Part shown: piece by piece, positions 20,941 to 30,578 of the stretch
Layout of the letters: the number at the start of each line of letters is the position of its first letter
Numbering within the stretch: position 1 is the first letter of the stretch
Source: Burkholderia ambifaria
GTDB lineage: Bacteria; Pseudomonadota; Gammaproteobacteria; Burkholderiales; Burkholderiaceae
Direction: 5' to 3'
Assembly (NCBI RefSeq): GCF_001443045.1
Contig: NZ_LKPJ01000003.1
Span: 110,733-174,732, forward strand
DNA length: 64,000 nt
Program-made: the position numbers and the translations under genes
The notes under the pieces: model-generated
What the model was told of the DNA's origin: nothing
The model's database searches: none
Seen by the model: the letters and a program-made list of their open reading frames with translations, nothing else

Positions 20941-21785
20941 AACTGGTTTGTGAAGTTCTCGGCGTGTCGCGCTCGAACGTATCGGCACGACTGTCGCGTC
21001 CGGCGACGTGGCGCGATGGCCGTCAATCGAGGCAGAGTGACGACGCGGCCGCGGTCGAGGAGATCCGCCGGGTCATTGGCGATTTGCCCAGCTATGGCTA
21101 TCGCCGGGTTTGGGGCATCTTGCGCAACGAGCGCGTTGCAGTCGGACTGGCGCCGTTTAATGCCAAGCGAATCTATCGCGTCATGCGCACACATGGGCTG
21201 CTGATGCAGCGCCGACCGATTCCACCTCGGCCCCAACGTCGACACGACGGCAAGGTAGCCGTCGAGCGCAGCAATCAGCGATGGTGCTCGGACGGCTTCG
21301 AGTTCCGCTGCGACAACGGCGAGCCGCTGCGCGTAACGTTCGCGCTGGATTGCTGTGACCGTGAGGCGATGAGCTGGGCGGCTACGACGGCAGGCCACAG
21401 CGGCGACATCGTGCGCGACGTGATGCTGGCTGCAGTGGAAAATCGGTTTGGCATCGAGCTGCATACGCCGTCCGAAATCGAGTGGCTGAGCGACAACGGT
21501 TCGGGCTACACGGCCGACGACACGCGTCGGTTCGCAGTGGCCATCGGCCTGAAGCCATTGACCACGCCGGTATGCAGCCCGCAAAGTAACGGGATGGCCG
21601 AGAGCTTCGTGAAGACGATGAAACGCGACTACGTCGCCTTCATGCCGAAGCCGGACGCAGCGACTGCTGCACGCAATCTGGCCATCGCGTTCGAGCATTA
21701 CAACGAGAAGCATCCCCATAGCGCGCTGAAATACCGCTCGCCTCGCGAGTTCCGGCGCTCGATGGATTCAGCAACCTTAGTGTGA
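20898..21785 (+). CDS. IS2-group transposase OrfB (DDE integrase core)
   Basis: 295 aa in the -1 frame relative to orfA. DDE residues visible in [18 protein letters not shown] and [10 protein letters not shown]. It starts at an ATG embedded in seven A residues (20892-20898), the likely site of programmed -1 frameshifting that makes the OrfAB transposase. Confidence 0.93.
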   Translation: MDSALALAAGGRPVKLVCEVLGVSRSNVSARLSRPATWRDGRQSRQSDDAAAVEEIRRVIGDLPSYGYRRVWGILRNERVAVGLAPFNAKRIYRVMRTHGLLMQRRPIPPRPQRRHDGKVAVERSNQRWCSDGFEFRCDNGEPLRVTFALDCCDREAMSWAATTAGHSGDIVRDVMLAAVENRFGIELHTPSEIEWLSDNGSGYTADDTRRFAVAIGLKPLTTPVCSPQSNGMAESFVKTMKRDYVAFMPKPDAATAARNLAIAFEHYNEKHPHSALKYRSPREFRRSMDSATLV

Positions 21786-21816
21786 GGCTGTGTCCGGCAT
21801 TACAGGGTCAACTCCA

Positions 21817-21821
21817 CCTAC
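21817..21821 (+). repeat. Target-site duplication, right copy
   Basis: CCTAC, identical to 20476-20480, directly after the right IS end. Confidence 0.9.
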
Positions 21822-22573
21822 AACGGCCAGGATCGCGTGACGGGCGAGCTCACGTACGGCGGCTATTCGACGCAACTCGTCGTCGATGAGGCGTTCGTGC
21901 TGCGCGTGCCGGACACGCTCGACCCGGCCGGCGCCGCGCCGCTGCTGTGCGCGGGGATCACGACCTATTCGCCGCTGCGCCAGTGGAACGTCGGCCCCGG
22001 CAAGAAGGTCGGCATCGTCGGTCTCGGCGGCCTCGGCCACATGGGCGTGAAGCTGGCGCGCGCGATGGGTGCGCACGTCGTGCTGTTCACGACGTCGCCG
22101 TCGAAGATCGAGGACGGCAAGCGGCTCGGCGCGCATGAAGTGGTGATCTCGAAGGACGAAGCGCAAATGAACGCGCACCTGAACAGCTTCGACTTCATCC
22201 TGAACACGGTCGCCGCGCAGCACGACCTGAACCCGTTCCTGAACCTGCTGAAGCGCGACGGCACGATGACGCTCGTCGGCGCACCGGAGCACGACCATCC
22301 GTCGCCGCAGGTGTTCAACCTGATCTTCAAGCGCCGCCGCCTCGCGGGCTCGCTGATCGGCGGGATCGCGGAGACGCAGGAAATGCTCGACTTCTGCGCG
22401 GAGCACGGCATCACGTCGGACATCGAAACGATTCCGATGCAGCAGATCAATGCCGCTTACGAGCGGATGCTGAAGAGCGACGTGAAGTACCGGTTCGTGA
22501 TCGACATGGCGTCGATCAAGCACTGAGCAACGATTCGGCGTTTCAGTCAGCCGGTCGGATGATGTCGTGAAAT

Positions 22574-22607
22574 GGCGGCACGGACGCGAATCGCGTCACG
22601 TGCCGCC
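22574..22607. terminator. Hairpin between convergent adh remnant and accessory module
   Basis: GGCGGCAC (22574-22581) pairs with GTGCCGCC (22600-22607), with further pairing of ACGCGA and TCGCGT inside. It lies between converging genes. No clear U-tract. Confidence 0.45.
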
Positions 22608-22653
22608 GCATGTGATCACGCCAGCCTGTGAAATAACGGGCCTGTAGCGGTTG

Positions 22654-23143
22654 TTACAAACGTGGGCGCGCGGCAAGTAGTCTGTCCCATCTTGAAGGTG
22701 GCAGCGTTATTTCGTCGTCGCCATCATCCGAATCTCCCCTCGAGAAGTAAGCAGAACGACCGTTTATGGACCACTCAATCTCCGGGCTCGATGTAGTGAA
22801 CGTACGTTGGGCGAGCAACTTTCTACTCTTTGCGTCGAACAACCGTCCTACGTACTTGGAACTCCCCCCAGGCACCCATTTCAGCAAGCATCGCTCTGCA
22901 ATGTAAAGGCCATCCAAAGATGGCTGAACTCTGGCACCCGGTTCCATCCGGCGTGCTGTTGAAGAGACTCGCGTAACACATGTAGATGGCGGCCAATATC
23001 ACGGCCGCCTTGCCGATCTTCGTCGCTCTAGCACGTGACGCCTCTTGCCACGTGCGCCACTTGATTGCCGTGAAGGCGATAGTAATCAATGCGGCAGATG
23101 CGCCGAACAGCGCTGCGAGCGGCTCACCGAAATCAACTATCAC
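22654..23143 (-). pseudogene. Frameshifted second copy of a small membrane protein (putative immunity)
   Basis: Tandem paralog of the gene at 23140-23634. The 5' part (GTG start at 23143) encodes FGEPLAALFGAS and two membrane segments. The 3' part (RCLLKWVPGGSSKYVGR to the end WDRLLAARPRL) is in another frame. Alignment of the two copies shows one extra G near 22922 (ATGGCTG against ATGCTG). A shine-dalgarno GAGGTG five bases before the GTG is the same as in copy 1. Removing one base would give a protein of ~162 aa. Confidence 0.85.
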
Positions 23144-23634
23144 GGCGACACCTCAAAGTGCATACGCGGACGCCCAGCCAAGACCCTGTCCCACATCGAA
23201 AGTGGAAACGTGATGAATGTGGACTCGTCACCTCCGCGGGAGAACGACATACTGTTGTCGAACCACGAGATTTCAGGAGTCGGCGTGCTAAAGGTGCGCT
23301 GTACCGCCAGTTTCCCGCTGCCCGCGTCAAATATCCTCCCGACGTACGTCGAACTCCCGCCAGGAACCCATTTCAGCAGGCACAGCTCCGCCATATAGCG
23401 GCCGTCTGACGATGCTGAACTCCGGCATCCGGTTCCATTCGGCGTGCTGTTGAAGAAGCCGAGATAGCACATGTAGATAGCAACCGATATCGCGGCCACC
23501 TTGCCGATCTTCGTCGCTCTCGCACGTGACACCTCTTGCCACGTGCGCCACTTGATTGCCACGACGCTGATGGCAATCAATGCGACAGATGCGCCGAACA
23601 GCGCCGCGAGCGGCTCACCGAAATCAACCATCAT
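23140..23634 (-). CDS. Small membrane protein, putative immunity protein
   Basis: 164 aa. Start ATG 23634 has GAGGTG five bases upstream. Two hydrophobic segments (residues ~8-28 and ~46-62) are joined by a basic loop (KWRTWQEVSRARATK). A ~100-residue soluble domain (CLLKWVPGGSSTYVGR, RTFSTPTPEISWF) follows, probably periplasmic. No family recognised. Its stop overlaps the GTG start of the paralog (GTGA). Lying 141 bases after the DUF6402-like gene and being duplicated, it fits a secretion-effector immunity gene; that is inference. Confidence 0.7.
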   Translation of the reverse strand: MMVDFGEPLAALFGASVALIAISVVAIKWRTWQEVSRARATKIGKVAAISVAIYMCYLGFFNSTPNGTGCRSSASSDGRYMAELCLLKWVPGGSSTYVGRIFDAGSGKLAVQRTFSTPTPEISWFDNSMSFSRGGDESTFITFPLSMWDRVLAGRPRMHFEVSP

Positions 23635-23775
23635 GACGACACCTCGATCGGCGTGCGAGTGGGACAACCAATGGTGTCATCCGCCGTTCAATTGATTTTC
23701 GCCGCTTCTCCATGTTGCAAGGATGTTCTTCCGCTGTATCAGACTTCGGCAGCGTGATGGTCTTGGCTGATCGAA

Positions 23776-24891
23776 TCATAGATAGATCTTGATACTCGGA
23801 TTGACAGGAACATAACGACAATCAGAGTAGATGATGAAATTCCCACCTCGTTGATGCTTGATCGCCCACTGTCGAAAATCGGCGTTGTGCACCGGATAGT
23901 AGACGTTTCCCTTCGTCGCAGGATTTCCAAGCGTGACGGCGGATTTGACATACGGGATATAACGAGACTGGGCCGCGAACGTATCGAGCGGCACGACGAT
24001 GACGCCGTTACTGCTCCAGTGGCCCAAGTATTGCGAACGGTCGCCGGGTTTGTCGGTGAATGTGTAGTTATCTTTCACGTATACCCAAATGCCGGTTACC
24101 TCGACCACGGTCCGGCGCCATTCGACATCCCAGGAGAACTGTGCACGACCAAGGGCGGCGTAGATGACGAACGAACCGAGTGCACCGGTGAGATCGTCAG
24201 GAGCACCACTACGCTCCCACTCCGCTGTCAGCAATAGATTTATCTTCTGCCCGAACGTCCCATCGACTGCGACATACTGAAATTGAAAATTGCGATGCAA
24301 GGTCACGGGATTGCTTTTGCAAATGTCTCCGGTGAAGAGATCAATCACCTGGTCCTTGTACGTCGCGAGCATCTTGGTGAGCTCACCGATTCCCTGAGGT
24401 GATCGAATGGCTTCGCGGATCAGATAGTCATATTTCTCCTTGGCACGAGGAAAGCGGAGCACCCAATCCAGCTTTATCGTCGTCGTATCGTACATATCAG
24501 GCGGATAGGGCTTGCCGTCCTGATTGATCTCCGCCCCTTCGTCGGCGTCGACCTGCGAATAGTTGAGCCGTCCGGCAAACCATCGCTCCATCAACTCGGC
24601 CGACTTCGGCAAAAAGATCTTGCGCATCGCCCGCGGAATTTCCTGAATATCGAACGGCGGGACAGGCGACTCCTTTTCCTGTTTCTTGACCGGTGCAGGC
24701 TTGTGTTCCTTCGGTGGATCAGGTGTGTTCAGCCATTTCTTGAAGCGCGAAATTCCCTCGGCCGCGGCCAACAGCCCATCGAAGGTATTGTTCACGCGAT
24801 CCTTGTGAGTCAACCGCCGGGGGCGCGGCTTCGGGGGCTCGGGCTTCTTCGGCGGCTCTGGCAATGGTGGTGGCGCCTTGCCCATTGACAA
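23776..24891 (-). CDS. DUF6402-like protein, putative type VI-associated effector
   Basis: About 371 aa. The first ~75 residues are Pro/Lys-rich (PPLPEPPKKPEPPKPRPRR, PVKKQEKESPVPP). A domain follows that starts FDIQEIPRAMRK and runs through MERWFAGR, TTTIKLDWVLRFPRA, FVIYAALGRAQFSWDVEW and VYYPVHNADFRQW. From memory this matches DUF6402, found in Burkholderia near type VI secretion genes; no catalytic residue is recognised. The start is uncertain: TTG 24891 or ATG 24885, both without a good ribosome site. No VgrG, PAAR or Rhs gene is in the window. Confidence 0.6.
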   Translation of the reverse strand: MSMGKAPPPLPEPPKKPEPPKPRPRRLTHKDRVNNTFDGLLAAAEGISRFKKWLNTPDPPKEHKPAPVKKQEKESPVPPFDIQEIPRAMRKIFLPKSAELMERWFAGRLNYSQVDADEGAEINQDGKPYPPDMYDTTTIKLDWVLRFPRAKEKYDYLIREAIRSPQGIGELTKMLATYKDQVIDLFTGDICKSNPVTLHRNFQFQYVAVDGTFGQKINLLLTAEWERSGAPDDLTGALGSFVIYAALGRAQFSWDVEWRRTVVEVTGIWVYVKDNYTFTDKPGDRSQYLGHWSSNGVIVVPLDTFAAQSRYIPYVKSAVTLGNPATKGNVYYPVHNADFRQWAIKHQRGGNFIIYSDCRYVPVNPSIKIYL

Positions 24892-25378
24892 CGTCGCATC
24901 ACGAACAATTTCGCAACCGTCCTTGCCTTCGCATCGCGTCCATATCCAGAAGATCTTGTTGATCTCTGTAATACGACAGCTTCATCATCGCGCTCCCATT
25001 CCATCCCCGTCGTTCGACATGAAGCGCGGGCTCGCACAATCACGCCCGCCCACATGACTGGTCATTGGTGATTCGCACCTTCAGCCCGCACACGCCATTT
25101 CGACAGACAGTCTTCCGAAAACGCGCACACGCGAAAATAGGAGGAGTACGAAAATTTGATGAAATGTACGCCAAGCGCCTGAAGTAACTTCGTGGTGCAT
25201 GGGAGAAATGCCCGCCGAACGGCCGCATGTGATGAAGCACCCGTGTCCGGCGAACCGAGACGACTGCAACTGGGCAAGATGCCGCCCGCGAGTCAATATG
25301 AAGTTTCCCCCGATACACCGGGGCAAGCTGCGATCGGACACATACCGCGCCGCCGCGCACGATGCACGGCGGAAAACA
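24892..25378. other. 487-bp region upstream of the DUF6402-like gene
   Basis: No confident gene. On the minus strand the DUF6402 frame stays open back to two TGA codons near 24980. A different frame there has GGGAG and ATGATG but ends after 29 codons. The remainder to the xthA stop contains only short overlapping frames on both strands without recognisable sequence. Confidence 0.5.
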
Positions 25379-26152
25379 TCACTTCTTGTAGTCGTAATCG
25401 ACCGTCAGCGGCGCGTGATCGCTGAACTTGATGTCCTTGAAGATCGACGTGCTTTTCGCGGTGCCGGCCACGCCCGGCGTCGCGATCTGGTAATCGATCC
25501 GCCACCCGACGTTCTTCGCGTACGCCTGGCCGCGATTGCTCCACCACGTGTACTGCTCGGCGCGCGGGTCGAGCGTGCGGAACACGTCGACGTAGCCGAC
25601 GTCGTCGAACAGCTGCGTGAGCCACGCGCGCTCTTCCGGCAGGCAGCCCGAATTCTTCTGGTTGCTCTTCCAGTTCTTGATGTCGATTTCCTTGTGGACG
25701 ATGTTCACGTCGCCGCACAGGATCACTTCGCGCTTCTTCTTCAGCTCGGCGAGGTGCGGCATGAATTCGTCCATGAAGCGGTACTTCGCCTGCTGGCGCT
25801 CCTCGCCGCTCGAGCCGGACGGCACGTACACCGACACGACCGACAGCTTGCCGTAGCGCGCCTCGACGTAGCGCCCCTCGGCATCGAATTCGCTGCTGCC
25901 GAAGCCGATGATCACGTCATCGGGCTCGTGGCGGCTGTACACGCCCGCGCCGCTGTAGCCCTTCTTCTCGGCGTGGTGGAAATAGCTCCTGAAGCCGTGC
26001 GGCTCGACGAATTCGGCCGGCAGGTCGTCGGCCGACACCTTGATTTCCTGCACGCACACGCAATCGGCGTTCTGTTCGCCGAGCCATTCGAAGAAGCCCT
26101 TCTTCGCGGCGGAGCGGATGCCGTTCAGGTTGGCGGTAATCACTCGCATCAT
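25379..26152 (-). CDS. xthA: Exodeoxyribonuclease III
   Basis: 257 aa. AP endonuclease and 3'-5' exonuclease of base-excision repair. Endonuclease/exonuclease/phosphatase fold: TANLNGIRSA at the start, catalytic Glu in VQEIK, Asp/Asn in CGDVNIVHKE, Asp in GWRIDYQ and His in FSDHAPL. Two adjacent ATG codons (26152, 26149) could start it. Confidence 0.95.
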   Translation of the reverse strand: MMRVITANLNGIRSAAKKGFFEWLGEQNADCVCVQEIKVSADDLPAEFVEPHGFRSYFHHAEKKGYSGAGVYSRHEPDDVIIGFGSSEFDAEGRYVEARYGKLSVVSVYVPSGSSGEERQQAKYRFMDEFMPHLAELKKKREVILCGDVNIVHKEIDIKNWKSNQKNSGCLPEERAWLTQLFDDVGYVDVFRTLDPRAEQYTWWSNRGQAYAKNVGWRIDYQIATPGVAGTAKSTSIFKDIKFSDHAPLTVDYDYKK

Positions 26153-26201
26153 GTCGGGTTCCGTTGTTCAGTTCAGTTCGATGTTTTTGCAGGATCGCGG
26201 C

Positions 26202-27041
26202 CTAGCGGATCTTCACGCCTTCGAGCTCCGGCTTCGGCGGCGGGAATTCGAGCTTCATGTCGGTCATCGTGCGCAGCAGCAGCTCGGCGATCATCACGTT
26301 GCGATGGGTTTTCGAGTTCGCCGGGATCACGTACCACGGTGCATGCTCGGCCGACGTCGCGGCGAGCGCGTCGCGGTACGCCGACTGGTACGCATCCCAG
26401 TGCTTGCGCGCGTCGAGATCGGAGATGTCGAACTTCCAGTGCTTGGTCGGATCGTCGATGCGCGCCTGCAGCCGCTCGCGCTGCTCGTCCTTCGAGATGT
26501 GCAGGAAGCACTTGACGATCGTCGTGCCGTTCTCCGCGAGCATCGTCTCGAAATCGCGGATCTGCCGGTAGCGGCGCTCGCATTCCTTGCTGTCGATTGC
26601 ATCGAGCACGCGCGGCACGAGCACGTCCTCGTAATGGCTACGATTGAAGATCGCGAGCTCCCCCGCTGCCGGAACCTGCGCATGCACGCGCCACAGAAAG
26701 TCGTGCGCGGCCTCGATCGGCGTCGGCGCCTTGAACGGCACGATGCGCAGGCCGAGCGGATCGACGTCGCGAAACACCGCGCGCACGGTACCGTCCTTGC
26801 CGCTGGTGTCCATCCCCTGCAGCACGAGCAGCACGCGCTTCTTCTGCTGCGTGTGCAGGCGCTCCTGCTGCACGTCGAGCTCGGTCGACACGGCGGTGAG
26901 CCGTTCGCGGTCGGCGTCCTTCGACCCCGACGAGAACGGCTTCGCGGCCGGGTCGAACGCATCGAGCTTGAATGCGGCAGCTTCCTTCTCGCGCGTGCTG
27001 TACGGCACGCGGAAATCGTCGAGCGACGGTTGTTTCGCCAT
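26202..27041 (-). CDS. ppk2: Polyphosphate kinase 2 family protein
   Basis: 279 aa, single PPK2 domain. Uses polyphosphate to phosphorylate nucleoside diphosphates (or monophosphates, depending on class). Walker A GMDTSGKDGT near residue 75, Walker B region FNRSHYEDVLVPR near 135, lid with basic residues (DARKHWDAY). The chosen ATG 27041 has GGAGG six bases upstream. Ends 49 bases before xthA, possibly cotranscribed. Confidence 0.92.
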   Translation of the reverse strand: MAKQPSLDDFRVPYSTREKEAAAFKLDAFDPAAKPFSSGSKDADRERLTAVSTELDVQQERLHTQQKKRVLLVLQGMDTSGKDGTVRAVFRDVDPLGLRIVPFKAPTPIEAAHDFLWRVHAQVPAAGELAIFNRSHYEDVLVPRVLDAIDSKECERRYRQIRDFETMLAENGTTIVKCFLHISKDEQRERLQARIDDPTKHWKFDISDLDARKHWDAYQSAYRDALAATSAEHAPWYVIPANSKTHRNVMIAELLLRTMTDMKLEFPPPKPELEGVKIR

Positions 27042-27094
27042 TCGTTCCTCCGTTGGACGCTGTGGTGCATACGATAACGCATCCACCAAACGCA

Positions 27095-27128
27095 ACGGGC
27101 CGCCCCGAACTGGTTCGGAGCGGCCCGT
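27095..27128 (-). terminator. Perfect hairpin after gatB
   Basis: ACGGGCCGC...GCGGCCCGT arms with an inner CCGAAC/GTTCGG pair close on a two-base loop region. On the minus strand it follows the gatB stop; only a weak T-rich tail. Confidence 0.55.
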
Positions 27129-27159
27129 CGTCAAGCGCGGATCAGGCGCGCGCTCATGC

Positions 27160-28635
27160 TCAGCCGAGCTTCTTCTTCAGCAGTTCGTTGACCTGCTGCG
27201 GGTTGGCCTTGCCCTTGGTCGCCTTCATCGCCTGGCCGATCAGCGCGTTGAACGCCTTTTCCTTGCCCGCGCGGAATTCCTCGACCGACTTCGCGTTGGC
27301 CGCGAGCACTTCGTCGATGATCGCTTCCAGCGCGCCGGTGTCGGAGATCTGCTTCAGGCCCTTCGCGTCGATGATGCGGTCGGCTGCGGCTTCGTCGGTC
27401 GCCTTCTCGTCCCAGATCGTCGCGAAGATTTCCTTCGCGATCTTGTTCGAGATCGTGCCGTCGGCGATGCGCTGCAGCACCAGCGCGAGCTGTGCGGCCG
27501 ACACCGGAATCGCGTCGATCTCGATGCCGTCGCGGTTCAGTTGCGACGACACGTCGCCCATCAGCCAGTTCGCGGCGATCTTCGCGTTCGCGGCACCCGC
27601 CTTCGCAACCACCGACTCGAAGTACGCGGCCATCGCCTTGCTCGACGTCAGCACGCCGGCGTCGTACGCGGACACGCCATATTGCTCGACGAAGCGCTGC
27701 TGCATCGCGGCCGGCAGCTCGGGCATCCCGGCCTGCACGCGTTCGACCCAGTCCTGGCCAATCACGAGCGGCATCAGGTCGGGGTCGGGGAAATAGCGGT
27801 AATCGTGCGCGTCTTCCTTGCTGCGCATCGAACGCGTCTCGCGCTTGTCCGGATCGTAGAGGCGCGTTTCCTGCACGACTTCGCCACCGTCCTCGATCAG
27901 TTCGATCTGGCGGCGCACTTCGTAGTTGATCGCTTCCTCGAGGAACCGGAACGAGTTCAGGTTCTTGATTTCCGCACGCGTACCGAACTTCTCCTGGCCG
28001 ACCGGGCGCACCGACACGTTCGCATCGCAGCGGAACGAGCCTTCCTGCATGTTGCCGTCGCAGATGCCGAGCCACACGACGAGCCCGTGCAGCGCCTTCG
28101 CGTAGGCGACGGCCTCGGCCGCGCTGCGCATTTCCGGCTCGGTGACGATCTCGAGCAGCGGCGTGCCCGCGCGGTTCAGGTCGATCCCCGTCATCCCGGC
28201 GAAGTCTTCGTGCAGCGACTTGCCGGCGTCCTCTTCGAGGTGCGCGCGGGTCAGGTTGATCGTCTTCTCGTACGCTTCCTTGCCGGCCTTTTCATTGGCG
28301 GGCACCTGGATCGTGATCTGGCCGCCCTGCACGACCGGAATCTCGTACTGGCTGATCTGATAGCCCTTCGGCAGATCGGGGTAGAAATAATTCTTGCGCG
28401 CGAAGATGCTGCGCGGCGCGATGGTCGAGCCGATCGCGAGGCCGAAGCGGATCGCGCGTTCGACCGCGCCGCGGTTCAGCACCGGCAGCACGCCCGGCAG
28501 CGCCAGGTCGACCGGGCAGGCCTGCGTGTTCGGCTCGGCGCCGAACTGCGTCGACGCGCCGGAGAAAATCTTCGAGACGGTCGACAGTTGCGCGTGCGTC
28601 TCGAGACCGATGACGACTTCCCATTGAGTAGCCAT
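27160..28635 (-). CDS. gatB: Asp/Glu-tRNA amidotransferase subunit B
   Basis: 491 aa. With GatA and GatC converts misacylated Glu-tRNA(Gln) or Asp-tRNA(Asn) to the amide form. Signature [12 protein letters not shown] at the start, [16 protein letters not shown] near residue 85, and the C-terminal YqeY-like tail ending [12 protein letters not shown] 28635 was chosen because GGGAGG sits seven bases upstream; the ATG at 28641 is too close to it. Confidence 0.96.
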   Translation of the reverse strand: MATQWEVVIGLETHAQLSTVSKIFSGASTQFGAEPNTQACPVDLALPGVLPVLNRGAVERAIRFGLAIGSTIAPRSIFARKNYFYPDLPKGYQISQYEIPVVQGGQITIQVPANEKAGKEAYEKTINLTRAHLEEDAGKSLHEDFAGMTGIDLNRAGTPLLEIVTEPEMRSAAEAVAYAKALHGLVVWLGICDGNMQEGSFRCDANVSVRPVGQEKFGTRAEIKNLNSFRFLEEAINYEVRRQIELIEDGGEVVQETRLYDPDKRETRSMRSKEDAHDYRYFPDPDLMPLVIGQDWVERVQAGMPELPAAMQQRFVEQYGVSAYDAGVLTSSKAMAAYFESVVAKAGAANAKIAANWLMGDVSSQLNRDGIEIDAIPVSAAQLALVLQRIADGTISNKIAKEIFATIWDEKATDEAAADRIIDAKGLKQISDTGALEAIIDEVLAANAKSVEEFRAGKEKAFNALIGQAMKATKGKANPQQVNELLKKKLG

Positions 28636-28637
28636 AT

Positions 28638-30209
28638 TCATGCCTCCCGCCGAGCCGCCTCAAGGGAGGCATGCGCCCCCTCGGGGGGCAGCGAACAAAG
28701 TGAGCGTGGGGGCTCATTCCCCACCCCTGCCGGAACTTGCTTGTGCCAGTCGGTCGCGCGCTGGAACGCGTCCGCGACCTGCAGCATCCGGGCTTCGTTG
28801 AAATAGTTGCCGATGATCTGCAGGCCGACCGGGCGCTTCGCGTTCGCACCGGCACCGAAGCCGCATGGCACGCTCATGCCGGGCAGGCCGGCGAGGCTCA
28901 CCGACAGCGTGTAGATATCCGCGAGATACATCTGCACCGGATCGTCGCCCTTCGCGCCGAGATCCCATGCGACCGTCGGCGACGCCGGGCCCATGATCAC
29001 GTCGCAGGACTTGAACGCTTCCTGGAAATCGTTCGCGATGATGCGGCGGATCTTCTGCGCCTGCAGGTAGTACGCGTCGTAGTAGCCGTGCGACAGCACG
29101 TACGTGCCGACCAGAATCCGGCGCTTCACTTCGGGGCCGAAGCCTTCCGCGCGCGACTTCTTGTACATGTCGAGCAGGTCGCCGTACTGCGCGGCGCGGT
29201 GGCCGAAGCGCACGCCGTCGAAACGCGACAGGTTCGACGAGGCTTCAGCCGGCGCGATCACGTAGTACACGGGGATCGACAGCTCCGTCTTCGGCAGCGA
29301 CACGGGCACGAGGGTCGCGCCGAGCGCTTCATACTGCTTCAGCGCCGCGTCGATCGCCGCACGCACGTCGTCGGCGAGACCGTCGCCGAAATACTCGTTC
29401 GGCAGGCCGATGCGCAGGCCCGCGAGCGGCTTGGCCGCATCGTTGCCGGCCGTCCAGGCCTGGCCGATATGGCGCGTGAAATCTTCATCGTCGTGCTCGA
29501 GGCTCGTCGAGTCGCGCTCGTCGAAGCCGGCCATCGCGTTCAGCAGCAGCGCGCAGTCGGACGCGCTCTGCGCCATCGGGCCGCCCTGGTCGAGCGACGA
29601 CGCGAACGCGATCATCCCGTAGCGCGACACGCGGCCGTAGGTCGGCTTGATGCCCGTCACGCCCGCGAACGACGCGGGCTGGCGGATCGAGCCACCGGTG
29701 TCGGTGCCGGTCGCGGCCGGTGCGAGGCGCGCGGCGACGGCGGCCGAGCTGCCGCCCGAGCTGCCGCCCGGCACCGCGTTCGTGTCCCACGGGTTCTTCA
29801 CCGCGCCGAACGCCGAATTCTCGTTCGACGAGCCCATCGCGAACTCGTCCATGTTGGTCTTGCCGAGCGTGACCATGCCGGCCGCCTGCAGGCGGGCGAC
29901 GACGGTCGCGTCGTACGGGCTCTCGTAGTTCGCGAGCATCTTCGAGCCGGCAGTCGAGCGCCAGCCACGCGTGACGAAGACATCCTTGTGCGCGATCGGC
30001 AGGCCCGTGAGCGCGCCGCCCGCGCCGCGCGCGAGCTCCGCGTCGGCGGCTTTCGCCTGCGCGAGGGTCAGGTCGGCGTCGACTTGGACGAACGCGTTCA
30101 GGTCGCGCGCGGCATCGATCCGTTTCAGGTAGAGCTGCGCGAGCTCGACGGCCGAGCATTCCTTGGCGGCGAGCGCGGCGCGCAGTTCGGTCAGGCTTTT
30201 TGCGTGCAT
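28638..30209 (-). CDS. gatA: Asp/Glu-tRNA amidotransferase subunit A, with extended C-terminus
   Basis: 523 aa amidase that releases ammonia from glutamine for the GatB reaction. Ser-cisSer-Lys triad: Lys in PIAHKDVF, Ser in [10 protein letters not shown], nucleophile Ser in [11 protein letters not shown]. The conserved core ends at [11 protein letters not shown]; the last ~26 residues (from NEPPRSL) are encoded by a REP-like repeat, making it longer than the usual ~495. Stop overlaps the gatB start area. Confidence 0.95.
   Translation of the reverse strand: MHAKSLTELRAALAAKECSAVELAQLYLKRIDAARDLNAFVQVDADLTLAQAKAADAELARGAGGALTGLPIAHKDVFVTRGWRSTAGSKMLANYESPYDATVVARLQAAGMVTLGKTNMDEFAMGSSNENSAFGAVKNPWDTNAVPGGSSGGSSAAVAARLAPAATGTDTGGSIRQPASFAGVTGIKPTYGRVSRYGMIAFASSLDQGGPMAQSASDCALLLNAMAGFDERDSTSLEHDDEDFTRHIGQAWTAGNDAAKPLAGLRIGLPNEYFGDGLADDVRAAIDAALKQYEALGATLVPVSLPKTELSIPVYYVIAPAEASSNLSRFDGVRFGHRAAQYGDLLDMYKKSRAEGFGPEVKRRILVGTYVLSHGYYDAYYLQAQKIRRIIANDFQEAFKSCDVIMGPASPTVAWDLGAKGDDPVQMYLADIYTLSVSLAGLPGMSVPCGFGAGANAKRPVGLQIIGNYFNEARMLQVADAFQRATDWHKQVPAGVGNEPPRSLCSLPPEGAHASLEAARREA
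28642..28715. repeat. Burkholderia REP-like intergenic repeat, here inside gatA
   Basis: Palindromic, with GCCCCCTCGGGGGGC at its centre and CCTCCC/GGGAGG arms. I recognise this from memory as a common intergenic element in Burkholderia. Here it is read in frame as the GatA tail and also supplies the gatB ribosome-binding site. Confidence 0.7.
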
Positions 30210-30278
30210 TGAGTGGTTTTCCTGGGAATTCTGGGTGGCGCGCTGCGCGAAGGCGGCGGCGCGCTTGTCATCGAATGC

Positions 30279-30578
30279 TTACTCGATCACCTTCGGCACG
30301 AGATAGAGGCCGTCCTGGACGGCCGGCGCCGGACGCTGGTTGTCGTCGCGATTGACGACTTCCGTCACGGCGTCGTCGCGCAGGCGCTGCGCGACTTCCT
30401 GGATCTGTTCGATCGGGTGGGCGAGCGGCGCGATGCCGGCGGTGTCGACCGCCTGCATCTGCTCGACGAGGCCGAAGAATTCATTGAGCTGGCCGAGCAT
30501 GTGCTCGGCGTCGGCGTCGGCCATTTCGAGTCGCGCCAGGTGCGCGATGCGTTTCACATCGGTCAGGGTCAGGGCCAT
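30279..30578 (-). CDS. gatC: Asp/Glu-tRNA amidotransferase subunit C
   Basis: 99 aa. Stabilises the GatAB complex. Typical start [19 protein letters not shown] and C-terminal [16 protein letters not shown]. First gene of gatC-gatA-gatB, 69 bases before gatA. Confidence 0.95.

Larger units (their letters stand above)
20481..21816 (+). mobile_element. IS3-family, IS2-group insertion sequence (IS401-like)
   Basis: 1336 bp, beginning TGGAG and ending CTCCA. Terminal inverted repeats of ~33 bases share the exact block GCCGGACACAG. It carries orfA and orfB in the typical -1 arrangement and is flanked by a 5-bp duplication. OrfA and OrfB resemble the E. coli IS2 proteins ([22 protein letters not shown]). 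Length and host suggest IS401 of B. cepacia; that name is from memory. Both frames are intact, so it may be active. Confidence 0.93.
20133..22526 (+). pseudogene. YahK-type NADP-dependent alcohol dehydrogenase, split by an IS
   Basis: Zinc-dependent medium-chain alcohol/aldehyde dehydrogenase. The 5' piece (20133-20480) has CGVCHSDLH, GHEIVGRV and the structural-zinc Cys cluster (CRTCPSCAEGLEQYC). The 3' piece (from 21822) has GIVGLGGLGHMGVKLA for nucleotide binding and runs to VIDMASIKH. Removing the IS and one copy of the 5-bp duplication restores FVGTY-NGQDRV in frame, about 350 aa, with no other lesion. The gene was probably functional until recently. GGAG precedes the ATG. Confidence 0.95.

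Noticed and set aside
22654..22947. 97-codon frame as an independent gene
   Set aside because: It is the out-of-frame 3' part of the broken copy.
25040..25360. Overlapping short minus-strand frames before xthA
   Set aside because: Three frames overlap each other with no recognisable motif or ribosome site.
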